The translations under genes were made by a program, and so were the position numbers. From Oligoflexia bacterium (GTDB lineage: Bacteria; Bdellovibrionota; UBA1018): a stretch of 64,000 bases of DNA. The notes beneath the pieces were generated by a model. That model made no database searches. It saw nothing but the letters and a program-made list of their open reading frames with translations, and had not been told where the DNA came from. Below, one piece after another: positions 54,984 to 64,000 of the stretch (positions within the stretch are counted from its first letter, which is position 1; the number at the start of each line of letters is the position of its first letter). The stretch covers positions 54,829 to 118,828 of the forward strand of contig JACMQW010000082.1 of the NCBI GenBank assembly GCA_014376785.1, written 5' to 3'.

Positions 54984-56054
54984 GTGTCAACGTCTATGAT
55001 CGGTTCAATGCGTGGAAAAGTCGGCGGTTACGTTATTGTGGGGATCATTGGATTCATTGCGTTGGTCTTCGCCTTCGAAGGCGTCTTCGGACCAAAAGCA
55101 ACGCGAGGCCTTCATGAAGGGTCTTTAGCGGGGAAAGTGAACGGAGAGCCGATCACGATCTCCGACTATAATAAGGCCCTTGAAAGAAAGACCGAGTACC
55201 TCAAGGGGATGCTCGGCGGAAAAATCTCTGACGAGCAGATGAAGATGTTCCGCATCCGCGAAGGTGTGTTTCAGGAGCTGGTCCAGCAAAAGCTCATGGC
55301 CCAAGCCGCTCTCGATAGCGGGCGCATGCCAAGCGACGAAGCCGTTCGCGAAGAGATCATGAAACTTCCGTATTTCCTGAAAGACGGAAAATTCGATCCC
55401 GCCCAATACCGCGCGGTGCTCGAAGCAAACCGGTACACGACCGCGATGTTTGAAAAAATGATCCGCGAACAGCTCGCGGTTGAAGAGTGGACGCGTGGAT
55501 TTGCAAACCAAGTGCGGGTTTCCGATGCAGAGGCGAAAGAAGAGTACCTCTCTTCGAAAAATCAGCGCTCTTACAAAATCGTTTCGATCCCGGCGCAGAT
55601 GCCGAAATCTGACAAAACGGATTTAACTCCTAAAACAGCCGTCGAAAAAGTAGCCGGCATGTTGAAGGCCGACAAAAAAGCAGACGTACCGGTCGATTCC
55701 CTCTTGAAGCCTTTCGGTGTCACTGTTCGGGAAGTGGATGATGTCACTCCCGGTAGCCCATCGATCGTCGGAGTCGCCGATCATCCTGAAATGGCAAAAG
55801 ATCTTTTCAATGATTCGATCCCGGTTGGAAAGACGAAAGTCTACGAAAGTTCGACTCGGATGACCGCGATTTTAGTGACCGCCGTGAAGAAGCCCGACCT
55901 CGCGAAGTTCGAGACGGATAAGTCCGAGACGATGAATCAGATCCGTTCGCGCAAAGAGCGAGAGCTGATGAATGACGTGATGAAGAAGCTTACGGACAAG
56001 GCTTCGATCGATCCGAACCCGGCCGTGGTGGGTGAGCAGACGGAAAGCGCTTAA
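54984..56054 (+). CDS. SurA/PpiD-type periplasmic folding factor without a PPIase domain
   Basis: N-terminal membrane anchor (GGYVIVGIIGFIALVFAFEGVF), then the SurA N-terminal domain (GKVNGEPITISDYNKALERK, QELVQQKLMAQAALDSGRMP). The middle is a long helical stretch. The parvulin-like rotamase domain expected next is not recognisable: AAKEEYLSSKNQRSYKIVSI opens it, but the FxxxAxxxS-type catalytic block is absent. It probably acts as a chaperone for exported proteins at the inner membrane. The GTG at 54984 is the listed start; an ATG at 54996 is also plausible. A terminator follows. Confidence 0.75.
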   Translation: MSTSMIGSMRGKVGGYVIVGIIGFIALVFAFEGVFGPKATRGLHEGSLAGKVNGEPITISDYNKALERKTEYLKGMLGGKISDEQMKMFRIREGVFQELVQQKLMAQAALDSGRMPSDEAVREEIMKLPYFLKDGKFDPAQYRAVLEANRYTTAMFEKMIREQLAVEEWTRGFANQVRVSDAEAKEEYLSSKNQRSYKIVSIPAQMPKSDKTDLTPKTAVEKVAGMLKADKKADVPVDSLLKPFGVTVREVDDVTPGSPSIVGVADHPEMAKDLFNDSIPVGKTKVYESSTRMTAILVTAVKKPDLAKFETDKSETMNQIRSRKERELMNDVMKKLTDKASIDPNPAVVGEQTESA

Positions 56055-56090
56055 CTCTCGGATCAGTTTCAGTTCCTGTTCCTGTTTCAT

Positions 56091-56141
56091 GGTGGAATCT
56101 CTCCTTTGCTCATCGCGGGAAAGATTCCACCTTTTCTTTTT
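56091..56141 (+). terminator. Intrinsic terminator after the SurA/PpiD-type gene
   Basis: GGTGGAATCT at 56091-56100 pairs with AGATTCCACC at 56122-56131, with a T-rich tail (ttttctttttt). It ends the plus-strand transcript; the minus strand lacks a T tract. Confidence 0.8.
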
Positions 56142-57007
56142 TAAGTTTTCGCGGGCAGGTCCACCCACTTCCGAATCAGCGCCACGAAATCAAGCCGCTT
56201 CTCAAACGGCATTCCATGTCCCGTACCGGCCATTTCCAAAAAATGGATGTTCGGCAATGAGGCGTAACGTTTTTGGTCCGCTTCGAAATCGGAGCGCACG
56301 TAAACTTCGCTTCTCTCACCTCGCAGAATGTAGACGGGTTTTCCAGTCTCCCTGGCAAACTCCTCCATCCAAGGACCGACCGCAACGCCCCGCGAATCTT
56401 CGATCGTTTTCAAAAGCGCCGACTGATCAAACGGAAAGGTGATGCTGCCGTCTTTCAAGTGAACACGCGCAACGGCGAGCAAGTATTGGGCGATGGCAGG
56501 ATCGGGACAGCGAACGGCGAGAAATTCCTTCGCCGCCGCGCGAGTCGGGAAATGGTTTGGCAGGTCTTTTAAGAAAACTTTCAGCGCGTCGCCAATACCG
56601 CCGCCAGCTAAGCCGGAAAAGCCCAAGTCCACCAGGATCAAACCCAAAACACTGCCGGGCGATAACTTCGCATATCCACAAGCCGTGCGCACGCCCATCG
56701 AATGCCCGACGACCCAAGCCGGCGAGAAACTTTCTGCGGCGCAGGTTTCGGCAACATCTTTTGCGTAATCCAGAGGCGAGTAGCCCGTTTCAGAAGCAGG
56801 GGGAAGGCTTCCGCCGTGGCCACGCTGATCCGGAGCCAGAATATCCGCGTCGTCGTCTAAAGCAGCCGCTACGGGACGCCAGAGAGAACCATTGCCCCCC
56901 ATTCCATGGAGGAAAAGCAGCTTCGGTCGCCCCGTCGCCGGAGAAGTTTCAGAGTTTTTTTGGGAGGTGGCCTCTCGGCGGGGATAGCGAAAAGTGTGGA
57001 GAATCAT
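56141..57007 (-). CDS. Alpha/beta hydrolase
   Basis: A 288-residue alpha/beta hydrolase. LLFLHGMGGNGSLWRPV is the oxyanion-hole strand, VVGHSMGVRTAC the nucleophile elbow (Ser in GHSMG), and AGTGHGMPFEK the catalytic His region, with an Asp likely in the SEVYVRSDFE region. The substrate (ester, epoxide, haloalkane and so on) cannot be told. It ends on the far side of the terminator, converging with the SurA/PpiD-type gene. Confidence 0.85.
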   Translation of the reverse strand: MILHTFRYPRREATSQKNSETSPATGRPKLLFLHGMGGNGSLWRPVAAALDDDADILAPDQRGHGGSLPPASETGYSPLDYAKDVAETCAAESFSPAWVVGHSMGVRTACGYAKLSPGSVLGLILVDLGFSGLAGGGIGDALKVFLKDLPNHFPTRAAAKEFLAVRCPDPAIAQYLLAVARVHLKDGSITFPFDQSALLKTIEDSRGVAVGPWMEEFARETGKPVYILRGERSEVYVRSDFEADQKRYASLPNIHFLEMAGTGHGMPFEKRLDFVALIRKWVDLPAKT

Positions 57008-57106
57008 GCTTGACCTAAGACCTTCTAAGATTTAATTCAAAGCCACTTTCCCAGGTTTCTCTGGGCCTCCCAGATATATCAGAATCGTCCTTGGTTGTTG
57101 GAGTTT

Positions 57107-58291
57107 ATGCAGCCTTCTTTCTATCCATCCGAATCCCCGCTTCGTGCGCTCGTCGCTCGCGGTCAGCTCTTTTTGGAGAAGTGCGAACTCGTTTTGGCAA
57201 AAGAAGCATTCCTCGAAGTGGTGACTCGCGCGACCGAATTAGGGGACCGTGAATCCTTGATTGAGGCAATTGCCGTGCTCCTTCGCCTCTCTGCAGAAGC
57301 GAAAGAAGAAGCGTCGATTGCGTACTGGGATGCTGAGCTTGAAAAAAACCTTCCGGGGGTATCGGGTAAAACGCTCGCGATGGCTTTGCATAATCGCTCC
57401 GTCGTTGCGACTCATAAGGACCGAATCCGCGAAGCGCAGACTTACCTCTACCAAGCCCTGCGCGCTTTTCGGCAAGGAACCGATGCGGCGAATTTGAGTC
57501 CTCTAGATGAACGTTTTTACGTGAAGATCTGGGCGTCCTTAACTGCGACGTTCATGGACCGGGGACTGAACCGACGTGCCGCCCTTTCTGCAGAAGCGCT
57601 CATCGCAAGGTACGATGGCCGGGGATTTCATTCTGAAATGACGACTCTCTTTATCACGCGCGGAATTTTTGATGAGCGCGGACGTCGCTTCGAGGCCGCT
57701 CGCGAATGGTACCAGAAAGCGCATGGGGCAGCGCTTACGGGTCGAAACTGGTATTTCCACCTCTACGTCCTCTACGCTTACGCCCGCGTCGAGCGGCACG
57801 TGCGGAATTTCGCTCAAGCCTACTGGAATTTAGACTTGGTTTCGCGGGCCGCCTCCGGGCCCGAGTTTGCAAACCTCCAAGACCTCGTGACCGCCGAACG
57901 AAAGCGCTTAGAAGACGATGCGGTCGATCTGTTGGTGGACGCCAGGCAAAGTGCCATCCGGACTCGTGAAAAGAAAAACATGAGTCTTGGGAAGCAATAC
58001 GTTCTGCTCGGCATCTTAGAGGCGCTGACTGAGGCCCACTACAAGGATGCGCCCGATTCTGAACGGGGACTTTCAAAAGCGGAAATCATCGAAAGGGTTT
58101 GGAGTGAGAAATACAAACCCGAGTCCCACGACAACAAACTTTATTATAACATTAATCGGCTCCGAAAATTAATCGAGCCCGACATGCGACATCCTAAGTA
58201 TCTCTTAAACTGGAAAGAGGGCTATCGGCTCGCTCCGGGTTTGAAAGTGCAGTACATCGGTGGAACAACGAACGGAAAAAAGGGGAACTAA
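57107..58291 (+). CDS. TPR-repeat regulator with C-terminal winged-helix DNA-binding domain
   Basis: ATG at 57107 preferred (GGAG just before it; a TTG at 57095 is the alternative). The N-terminal 260 residues are alpha-helical TPR-like repeats (ALHNRSVVATHKDRIREAQTYL, YQKAHGAAL). The last 80 residues (GLSKAEIIERVWSEKYKPESHDNKLYYNINRLRK ... LLNWKEGYRLAPG) match the OmpR/PhoB-type winged helix. Unlike classic response regulators there is no receiver domain, so a signal is probably sensed through the TPRs. A secreted-protein gene starts 1 base after its stop, suggesting control of its own neighbour. Confidence 0.8.
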   Translation: MQPSFYPSESPLRALVARGQLFLEKCELVLAKEAFLEVVTRATELGDRESLIEAIAVLLRLSAEAKEEASIAYWDAELEKNLPGVSGKTLAMALHNRSVVATHKDRIREAQTYLYQALRAFRQGTDAANLSPLDERFYVKIWASLTATFMDRGLNRRAALSAEALIARYDGRGFHSEMTTLFITRGIFDERGRRFEAAREWYQKAHGAALTGRNWYFHLYVLYAYARVERHVRNFAQAYWNLDLVSRAASGPEFANLQDLVTAERKRLEDDAVDLLVDARQSAIRTREKKNMSLGKQYVLLGILEALTEAHYKDAPDSERGLSKAEIIERVWSEKYKPESHDNKLYYNINRLRKLIEPDMRHPKYLLNWKEGYRLAPGLKVQYIGGTTNGKKGN

Positions 58292-58292
58292 G

Positions 58293-58850
58293 ATGGGATT
58301 ACTGAAAAAATTCGGCGCAGGCGGATTACTAGCTGTGGCGATCATGCTTCTGCTGAACGGCGGCGCGATCGCTCGCTCGGGTCAAGCCAGCCAGCCGGGC
58401 GGCGCTTTCAACGACCTTTTCCGTTCTTGCATGAACAACGTTTCGAAAGACTGTAAGACTTGGGCACTGCGCGGGGGCGGAAGTGATTCCCCTCGTGGAC
58501 TCACGAAAGAAACGCGCGCCGAACTTGCCGCGGGCGAAAAGTATATTTTGACGGGAGAAATTCAGATCGATCGTGATCGTCCTTTTCTCCGCATTTCGTT
58601 CTTGAATCATCCATGGCTCGCAAGCGCGGTTAGGGTGAAAATGCCGTATTACCGGATCAACGATAGTGCTGGCCATTGGACATCTCTCCGTGGAGAAGAA
58701 GTCTCGATCCTCGTGACCGCTCGCTACGCTCCGCGAATGGACTCAAGCGGACACTTCATGCTCGATGTTTATCTGGAGCCGACGCCGGAGCCGCTGATCC
58801 AAGCGATTCAACCGAGAATGACTGGCCACCGCACGGGCCACGGATATTAA
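58293..58850 (+). CDS. Secreted protein, function unknown
   Basis: Start at 58293 chosen for its AGGGGA ribosome binding site. Signal peptide (LLAVAIMLLLNGGAIARS, cleavage near residue 27). The mature 155 residues hold two cysteines (SCMNNVSKDC) and RYAPRMDSSGHFMLDVYLEPTPEPL. No family recognised. Coupled to the TPR-winged-helix regulator and followed by a strong terminator. Confidence 0.7.
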   Translation: MGLLKKFGAGGLLAVAIMLLLNGGAIARSGQASQPGGAFNDLFRSCMNNVSKDCKTWALRGGGSDSPRGLTKETRAELAAGEKYILTGEIQIDRDRPFLRISFLNHPWLASAVRVKMPYYRINDSAGHWTSLRGEEVSILVTARYAPRMDSSGHFMLDVYLEPTPEPLIQAIQPRMTGHRTGHGY

Positions 58851-58885
58851 ACTCGCGGTTGTCTTGAAAATTAAATTGCCTCATT

Positions 58886-58923
58886 AAAAGTCCCGGTCGG
58901 AAAATTTCGATCGGGACTTTTTT
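58886..58923 (+). terminator. Intrinsic terminator after the secreted gene
   Basis: AAAGTCCCG at 58887-58895 pairs with CGGGACTTT at 58912-58920, with a T run after it. It ends the TPR-regulator transcript and lies just before the end of the convergent uvrA gene. Confidence 0.85.
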
Positions 58924-58933
58924 CGTTGGTTTT

Positions 58934-61900
58934 CTAGCTGCGGGGGGGGTGGGCAAGGATTTCGCTGTATCCACCTGCCGCGAGGGTTTCTCCCGTAACT
59001 GACTTCGGATCGAGAATGAGCACATCCGGTCGGCCTGCGGCGATGAGTTCTCCGCCGCGCTTCCCGCCGCCGGGACCGATGTCGATCAGCCAGTCGGCTT
59101 GGGCGATCACATCTAAGTGATGCTCGATCATGATCACGGAATGACGGGAATCGACCAAGTCTTGGATGACGGAAATGAGCCGCTTCACATCGTCTAGATG
59201 GAGACCGGTAGTCGGCTCATCGAAGATGTAGAGGAGGTTTTCATTCTGTCGATCGTCGAGTGTGGCCGCGATCTTCAGTCGCTGTGATTCTCCACCTGAC
59301 AGAGTCGTGCCGCTCTGACCGACTTGGAGGTAGCCAAGCCCGACGTCGCGCAGGATTCCAAATTTTCGCGATAAAATCGAATTGTCTCGGAAAAGTTCAT
59401 AGGCCTCATCGATGGTCGTGCTGAGGAGACCGTAAACATCTTTTCCTCGGTAGGTCACATCGAGCACCGATTTCTTAAATCGTTTACCGCCGCATTCTTC
59501 GCAGGGAAGTTTCACTTCCGCCATGAAGTGCATGTCGAGCGTGACTTCACCTTCTCCCTTACACACGGGGCAGCGACCACCATCGACGTTAAAAGAAAAG
59601 TGCTGGGTCGTGTATCCGCGGCGAAGTGAAAGGGACTGATTCGCAAAGATGCGCCGGACTTCGTCCCATGCTTTTAGGTAAGTCGCCGGATTAGACCGCG
59701 ATGACCGGCCGATCGGAGATTGGTCGAGCATCACCACGCCTTGCAACTGGTCCGCGCCGTAAAGTCTTTCGAATTTTCCGACCGGGTCTGTCGCGTGGTA
59801 AAAATGTTTCGCGAGCGCATTGTAGATGGTTTTATGGACGAGGGTCGACTTCCCCGAGCCGGAAACTCCCGAAACCACCACGAGTCGGTCGAGCGGAATT
59901 TCCACATCGATTTCGCGCAGGTTATTCTCGCGGCACCCGATGAATTTCAGCCAGCGCTTTGCTTCGCCGCGGATGGGCCGCACACGTTCGATTCGTTTTT
60001 CCCCACTGATGTATTTTCCAGTGACGCTGGTCGAATCGAGCGCAAGCGTCGCGGCAGTCCCTTGGGCAACGAGCGATCCACCATTTCGGCCCGCCTTCGG
60101 ACCGAGTTCGACTAACCAGTCGGCGGCCTTCATCACTTCGAGGTCGTGCTCGACGACGACGACTGAGTTTCCTTGGTCACGGAGGCGCTTCAGCACCGTG
60201 ATGAGACGGTTCGTATCAGACGCGTGGAGTCCGATCGAAGGTTCATCCAGAATATAAAGCGTTCCGCAGAGTCCGTTACCCAGCTGGGTTGCGAGGTTGA
60301 TTCGCTGAAATTCTCCACCCGAAAGGGAGCGAGCGAGACGTGAGAGGGTGAGATATCCCACGCCGACTTCTTCCAGAAAAGAGAACCGACGAATCACTTG
60401 AGAAAGAAGTTCGGTTCCGATCTTTTCTTCCCGCTTCGTTAGCGCAAGATCTCTAATCCAAATCAACCCGTCTTCAATCGGCAGATCCAGAATTTCTGCG
60501 ATGTTTTTTCTGCCGCCCGCGTTCCCTGCTGCACGGCTTTCGATTTTAACGGCGAGCGCGTCGGGCGTGAGGCGAGCCCCGTGGCAAATGGGGCAGACCG
60601 ACTGAGTTTGGTAACGACGGATGAAGACGCGAATGTGGAGTTTGTACTTATACTTCGCGAGGTCTTTAAAAACTCCGAAGACACCCGGGAAGGACGTATC
60701 GCCGGGGACGCCATTCCAAAGAGATTTCCGTTGGACGGGAGTCAGCTCCGAATAGCGTTTTGTGAGCGCGATGCCTTGACGTTCGGCGAAACGAAAGAGG
60801 TCTTTTTGCCACTCCGAGAAAGAAGGCTTCGTGAAGGGGTCGAGGGCTCCGCCTTTAATCGTTTTCGTCGGATCCGGAACGACCAGAGTCTCGTCGAGTT
60901 CGAGGTTATGACCAAAGCCGCTGCAATTCGGACAAGCGCCGATCGGGCTATTAAAAGAAAAAAGGTTCGGTTCGGGCACGCGGTGCTCACGCCCGCAGTT
61001 TACGCAAGCATACCGAACGTCGAAAAGGCGCCACGCTTTCGCATCTTCCATGTCGACAAACGCGACTCGGTTTTTACCGATGGCCAGTGATTGGTCGATC
61101 GCATCGAGGACGCGGGCCCGGTGGGTGCCGCCTTCGTCTTCTTCGGCAAGATTTTCGGTGGAAAGGCGAAGGCGATCCACGACCACATAAAGATCACGCC
61201 CATCGAGTTTTTCGAGGGCGTTTGGGAGGGCTTCTAGGTCTTCGATGTCGTAGACTTCACCGGCTAAGGAATCTTTTTCGCGGGCGTACACGCGGGAGAA
61301 ACCTTGCTCTTTAATAATCTGCAGGAGCGTTTCGGCCGAATAGCCCTGGGAAGAGTGGCCGGAAGCAGATGAACCGAGGTCTGAGACTTTGCCGGGTGCC
61401 TTTTTATCTGATTTTTTCGCGGCTGGTTTTTTTGCGACGCTTTTTTTAGAGCTCGCGACTTTCGCTTTTTTTGCTTCTTTAGCCGATTCGACCGGGCGTT
61501 CAGGCAAGGTGAGGGGAGCCAGAATCAGCGCTTTGCGATTTGGGAGCCATTCTTTTGCCCAGTCTAAGATGACGCCCGAGTCGAGACGTTTCACTTCGGA
61601 GCCGCAGTCGACGCAGTAGGTGCGTCCGACTTTCGCAAAAAGGACTCGGAGGTAATCGACGATCTCGGTTTGGGTGCCGACGGTCGAGCGCGAATTCACG
61701 ATGTGATTTTTTTGTTCAAGCGCGATGGCGGGTGGAATATTTTCCACGCGGTCGACGTCGGGCTTAGGCATTTTTTCTAAAAATTGGCGCGTGTAAGTCG
61801 AGAGCGATTCGACGTAGCGACGCTGGCCTTCGGCATAGAGCGTATCAAACACGAGCGAGCTTTTTCCCGAGCCAGATAGCCCCGTGACGACCGAGATCTG

Positions 61901-62002
61901 GCGGGCGGGGAACTCAACCGAGATGCTTTTTAAATTGTTCTGGCGAACACCGATGAGGCGGATCGGGCGCTTAGCGATGCCGGTCTTCTTAGTGTTATCC
62001 AT
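58934..62002 (-). CDS. uvrA: Excinuclease ABC subunit A
   Basis: ATG at 62002 chosen over the TTG at 62023. Two ABC domains: Walker A sites [17 protein letters not shown] and [12 protein letters not shown], signature LSGGEFQRI and LSGGESQRL. Zinc sites are [21 protein letters not shown] with CPNCSGFG, and CPVCKGEGE with CEECGGKR. It finds bulky DNA damage and loads UvrB. At 1022 residues it is larger than the usual 940-970: about 50 residues (near 170-220) form a Lys/Ala/Ser-rich insertion in the UvrB-binding region, between the first zinc site and the conserved [13 protein letters not shown] block. uvrB and uvrC are not in the window. Confidence 0.95.
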   Translation of the reverse strand: MDNTKKTGIAKRPIRLIGVRQNNLKSISVEFPARQISVVTGLSGSGKSSLVFDTLYAEGQRRYVESLSTYTRQFLEKMPKPDVDRVENIPPAIALEQKNHIVNSRSTVGTQTEIVDYLRVLFAKVGRTYCVDCGSEVKRLDSGVILDWAKEWLPNRKALILAPLTLPERPVESAKEAKKAKVASSKKSVAKKPAAKKSDKKAPGKVSDLGSSASGHSSQGYSAETLLQIIKEQGFSRVYAREKDSLAGEVYDIEDLEALPNALEKLDGRDLYVVVDRLRLSTENLAEEDEGGTHRARVLDAIDQSLAIGKNRVAFVDMEDAKAWRLFDVRYACVNCGREHRVPEPNLFSFNSPIGACPNCSGFGHNLELDETLVVPDPTKTIKGGALDPFTKPSFSEWQKDLFRFAERQGIALTKRYSELTPVQRKSLWNGVPGDTSFPGVFGVFKDLAKYKYKLHIRVFIRRYQTQSVCPICHGARLTPDALAVKIESRAAGNAGGRKNIAEILDLPIEDGLIWIRDLALTKREEKIGTELLSQVIRRFSFLEEVGVGYLTLSRLARSLSGGEFQRINLATQLGNGLCGTLYILDEPSIGLHASDTNRLITVLKRLRDQGNSVVVVEHDLEVMKAADWLVELGPKAGRNGGSLVAQGTAATLALDSTSVTGKYISGEKRIERVRPIRGEAKRWLKFIGCRENNLREIDVEIPLDRLVVVSGVSGSGKSTLVHKTIYNALAKHFYHATDPVGKFERLYGADQLQGVVMLDQSPIGRSSRSNPATYLKAWDEVRRIFANQSLSLRRGYTTQHFSFNVDGGRCPVCKGEGEVTLDMHFMAEVKLPCEECGGKRFKKSVLDVTYRGKDVYGLLSTTIDEAYELFRDNSILSRKFGILRDVGLGYLQVGQSGTTLSGGESQRLKIAATLDDRQNENLLYIFDEPTTGLHLDDVKRLISVIQDLVDSRHSVIMIEHHLDVIAQADWLIDIGPGGGKRGGELIAAGRPDVLILDPKSVTGETLAAGGYSEILAHPPRS

Positions 62003-62048
62003 AGGAAGGCCGAGTCTATTCAACCGTCTGGGAAAAAGATAGGAGGGC

Positions 62049-62105
62049 GGTGGGATTGGTAGGATTACTGAGTACAGGGTGGTGGGATTGGTAGGATTAC
62101 TGAGT
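62049..62105. repeat. Direct repeat of 25 bases
   Basis: Identical 25-base units at 62049-62073 and 62081-62105 with 7 bases between them, in the intergenic region upstream of uvrA. They contain two ggattg/ggatta steps. No hairpin is obvious. Confidence 0.8.
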
Positions 62106-62229
62106 CGGGGCCGGTGTAAAACTTAGACGCGCCGAACCCTGAACGTTCGGGGAGCGGGGAGGCTCTGCGTCGTGGAAGGCGGCCACTGGTTCAAATGGGA
62201 CGTCGAACCGCTGTTATCCAAAGGCCAAA

Positions 62230-62607
62230 CTAAAGCGCAAACTCGTCTTCACAGCCGGGCCGGGGGGAGCGCAAGTAGGAATGGCCGCATCCTATTTCTG
62301 ACTGACACCAACCGCAAACGAGAAAGCTTTCCGTGAGCGCTCTTTCGAAGGGAACGAAATTGAGAGCATCTTTTTGCCTCCCAATCGAAGCGACGTAGTT
62401 GTTCCCCAAACGCTCTAAAGAAAAATCTTTTTTCAATTTGAAGACCAATTCATTCTTCAATTCTTTTAGCTCTGTTTCAGAAGCCAGGGCGGTCACGCGA
62501 AATTTGTAGACCAGAGGCTTAGCCATTCCGGATTTTGGAGAACTGACGCAAGCATTCAGTTCTGTCATGGTGAGAAGTAAAAACAAAATCGCTTTGATTG
62601 TCCTCAT
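62230..62607 (-). CDS. Small lipoprotein, function unknown
   Basis: Start at 62607 chosen since it opens with a signal peptide (AILFLLLTMTELNAC) holding a lipobox. The mature part is about 105 residues, with four to five cysteines near the C-terminus (VCGWC, GC, GC). No family recognised. Its start lies about 60 bases from the left end of an insertion sequence, so its promoter may be disturbed. Confidence 0.6.
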   Translation of the reverse strand: MRTIKAILFLLLTMTELNACVSSPKSGMAKPLVYKFRVTALASETELKELKNELVFKLKKDFSLERLGNNYVASIGRQKDALNFVPFERALTESFLVCGWCQSEIGCGHSYLRSPRPGCEDEFAL

Positions 62608-62667
62608 GATTGAAAGTCTATGCATAGGGAACTGTTGATTCAAACAGGGATTTCCATACCTGAAGTC

Positions 62668-64000
62668 GGTTCTTTCCCATAACCGTGGGTCGGTGAACGA
62701 AAAAAGGCTTTAGATTCCGCCATCCTCACGTTTTGATCAGGTTGCAACACGCAATCATCACGGAGAGATGAACAATGGGATCTAAAGCCAAGGTCTACCT
62801 TCCGGCAGTTTTTAAGACGTTTCAAGGATTTGATGTCGTCGATCTGAAAGAAAATCGAGTCAGTCGCTCAATCGAGGTTGTTTTAGAGAAGAACGAAGAG
62901 CGGGTGCATGCCTGTGCCCGGTGCGGCGAAGCATTGGGTGCGATGCACGACCGTTGGAAAGTTCGGGCGAGGCATCTTCGTTTGATGGGGTGGGATGTGT
63001 GGGTCGTCTTTTACCGAGAAAAACGGTTCTGCCCAGGGTGCAAAAAGGTTAGGTCAGAAAAAATAGAATGGATCTGCGATTCCAGTCCGCACATCACGAT
63101 GGACCTCGCGTGGTGGCTCAGCCGGTTATCTGAAGCAACCTCGGTGCTTGCGGTGAGTCGACTCGAGGGCATCGATAAAGAAGCGTGCTACCAAGTCGAT
63201 AAGTTCATCCTCATGCGGCTGCTCCAGGGTTACCGCATCCCGGATGTCACACGCATCTCAGTCGATGAGGTTTACGCGCGCTCGAAAAAGCAGATGAAAA
63301 AAGGAGAAGACCGCGATGATTTATTTCTCACGGTGATTACGGACATGGAGACCAGAAAAGTAATCTGGGTCTCGGAATCCCGAAAAAAAGAGGCATTAGA
63401 TGATTTCTTTACGCTCATCGGATCCGATGCACGTGGAAAAATTCTCGTCGTCGCAACCGACGCGCACGAGGGGTACTCGGCCTCGGTGCGGGAGAATTGC
63501 CCGCAGGCGACGATCGTCTTTGATCGCTTTCACATAGTGCAGAACTTTAACGAGAAACTGAATGACGAGCGCAAGGCGGAATTTGATTCCCTGGATAAGA
63601 ACTCTCCCATCACCGATGAAATCGGAGATCTGATGCGGGGGAAATACAAATACGTTTACCTGACCAAACGAACGAACCGAACCAAGCTCGATCAACTGCA
63701 CATTGATGAAGTGATGAGCAAGAACGTGAAGATCGCGAAGCTCGAGATCATTAAAGAGCACTTCCACCGAATGTTCGAATGTACGACCAAGGACGAAGCT
63801 CAGACCATGATGGAGGAATGTTTTAATTGGGCTGGGCAATGCGGTGCGAACTCGCTCGCAGTCTGGCTCGAAAAGATGCTCGATGAGGAGCGCCTTTGGA
63901 ATTACTTCAAATACCGGGTCACCACGGGCATTAGCGAGGGCATAAACCGCGTGATCAAGGGACTCAAGTGGCAGGCCTACGGCTACAAAGACATGTTTTA
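62668..64000 (+). mobile_element. ISL3-family insertion sequence, left end (cut by window edge)
   Basis: The transposase is ISL3-type. About 107 bases upstream a sequence GGTTCTTTCCCATAACCG resembles the GGxTCTTT opening of ISL3 inverted repeats, so I set the left end at 62668. The right end is beyond the window. Confidence 0.65.
62775..64000 (+). CDS. ISL3-family transposase (cut by window edge)
   Basis: From the ATG at 62775 (GGAGAG 7 bases before it) at least 408 codons run open to the edge. An N-terminal zinc ribbon (CARCGEAL ... CPGCKK), then the DDE catalytic residues: ISVDEVYARSK, VATDAHEGYSASV and GISEGINRVIKGLK. The ending YGYKDMF is the usual ISL3 tail, so only about 20 residues are missing. 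The frame is intact, so the element could be active. The spacing to the left inverted repeat is normal. Confidence 0.92.
   Translation, partial: MGSKAKVYLPAVFKTFQGFDVVDLKENRVSRSIEVVLEKNEERVHACARCGEALGAMHDRWKVRARHLRLMGWDVWVVFYREKRFCPGCKKVRSEKIEWICDSSPHITMDLAWWLSRLSEATSVLAVSRLEGIDKEACYQVDKFILMRLLQGYRIPDVTRISVDEVYARSKKQMKKGEDRDDLFLTVITDMETRKVIWVSESRKKEALDDFFTLIGSDARGKILVVATDAHEGYSASVRENCPQATIVFDRFHIVQNFNEKLNDERKAEFDSLDKNSPITDEIGDLMRGKYKYVYLTKRTNRTKLDQLHIDEVMSKNVKIAKLEIIKEHFHRMFECTTKDEAQTMMEECFNWAGQCGANSLAVWLEKMLDEERLWNYFKYRVTTGISEGINRVIKGLKWQAYGYKDMF

Noticed and set aside
62106..62230. tRNA or tmRNA-like sequence (ggttcaaat near a short hairpin)
   Set aside because: No acceptor stem or CCA end pairs correctly, and no anticodon arm can be drawn.
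62640..62825. Minus-strand frame over the insertion sequence left end
   Set aside because: It crosses the IS boundary and has no recognisable product; the plus-strand transposase explains the region.

Overview
The window is about 64 kb of a gene-dense, moderate-GC Gram-negative chromosome. The cell envelope is diderm: heptose/LPS genes, a porin, many lipoboxes, a rod-shape/elongasome operon and signal peptides. Several families point to Bdellovibrionota (Bdellovibrio/Oligoflexia-type bacteria). These are a TIGR02147-type regulator next to a secreted GNGGxGVVC-type protein, an FHA-GGDEF diguanylate cyclase, many small secreted proteins of unknown function, and an endonuclease-type MutL. I infer the lineage from protein families only; no rRNA or tRNA gene was found in the window.

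Layout. 1-5.4 kb: the start of a phosphatidylserine decarboxylase gene cut by the left edge, a ComM/YifB ATPase, a membrane DnaJ-like protein, a short ComEC-like protein, a metzincin-type lipoprotein and two small secreted proteins. 5.5-8.8 kb: an HD phosphohydrolase and a threonyl-tRNA synthetase that lacks the TGS domain. 8.9-18.1 kb: a long plus-strand run with a lipoprotein, rimI, a lytic transglycosylase, queC, a serine hydrolase, a DUF366 protein, hisC, cmk, a heptosyltransferase and the heptose-phosphate kinase, ending at a strong terminator. 18.2-22.4 kb: a secreted protein with its TIGR02147 regulator, and a DEAD-box helicase. 22.6-24.1 kb: an exported kinase-like protein beside an exported dual-specificity phosphatase. 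24.1-31.6 kb: a minus-strand block with a DUF503 protein, ilvE, the PPDK regulator, miaA, mutL, the diguanylate cyclase and pgi.

31.7-39.8 kb is an organic-acid and acyl-CoA region. It holds an MHS-family transporter, a DUF3311 protein with an SSS symporter, a porin, a dicarboxylate symporter and two acyl-CoA dehydrogenases, several with 4-8 base overlaps. 39.9-43.7 kb: a GH42-like protein with a coupled unknown partner, and a tandem pair of secreted paralogues. 43.9-46.3 kb: rlmN and a YhcC-type radical SAM protein whose N-terminus is a tandem repeat. 46.4-50.2 kb: secreted proteins, a second exported kinase-like protein, a thioredoxin-like protein, an aminotransferase and a coiled-coil lipoprotein. 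50.2-54.9 kb: mreC-mreD-mrdA-rodA without mreB. 55-58.9 kb: a SurA/PpiD-type chaperone, an alpha/beta hydrolase, and a TPR-winged-helix regulator with a secreted protein. 58.9-62 kb: uvrA. The right end is an ISL3-family insertion sequence cut by the window edge.

Most of the window is housekeeping. The parts that stand out are two exported proteins that keep the key residues of a kinase fold (one beside an exported phosphatase), a GH42-like two-gene unit, in-frame short repeats in two otherwise conserved genes, a palindromic operator candidate by the TIGR02147 regulator, and a long hairpin in the rlmN leader. No CRISPR array, prophage or recognisable defence island was seen. No gene-free stretch exceeds about 300 bases.
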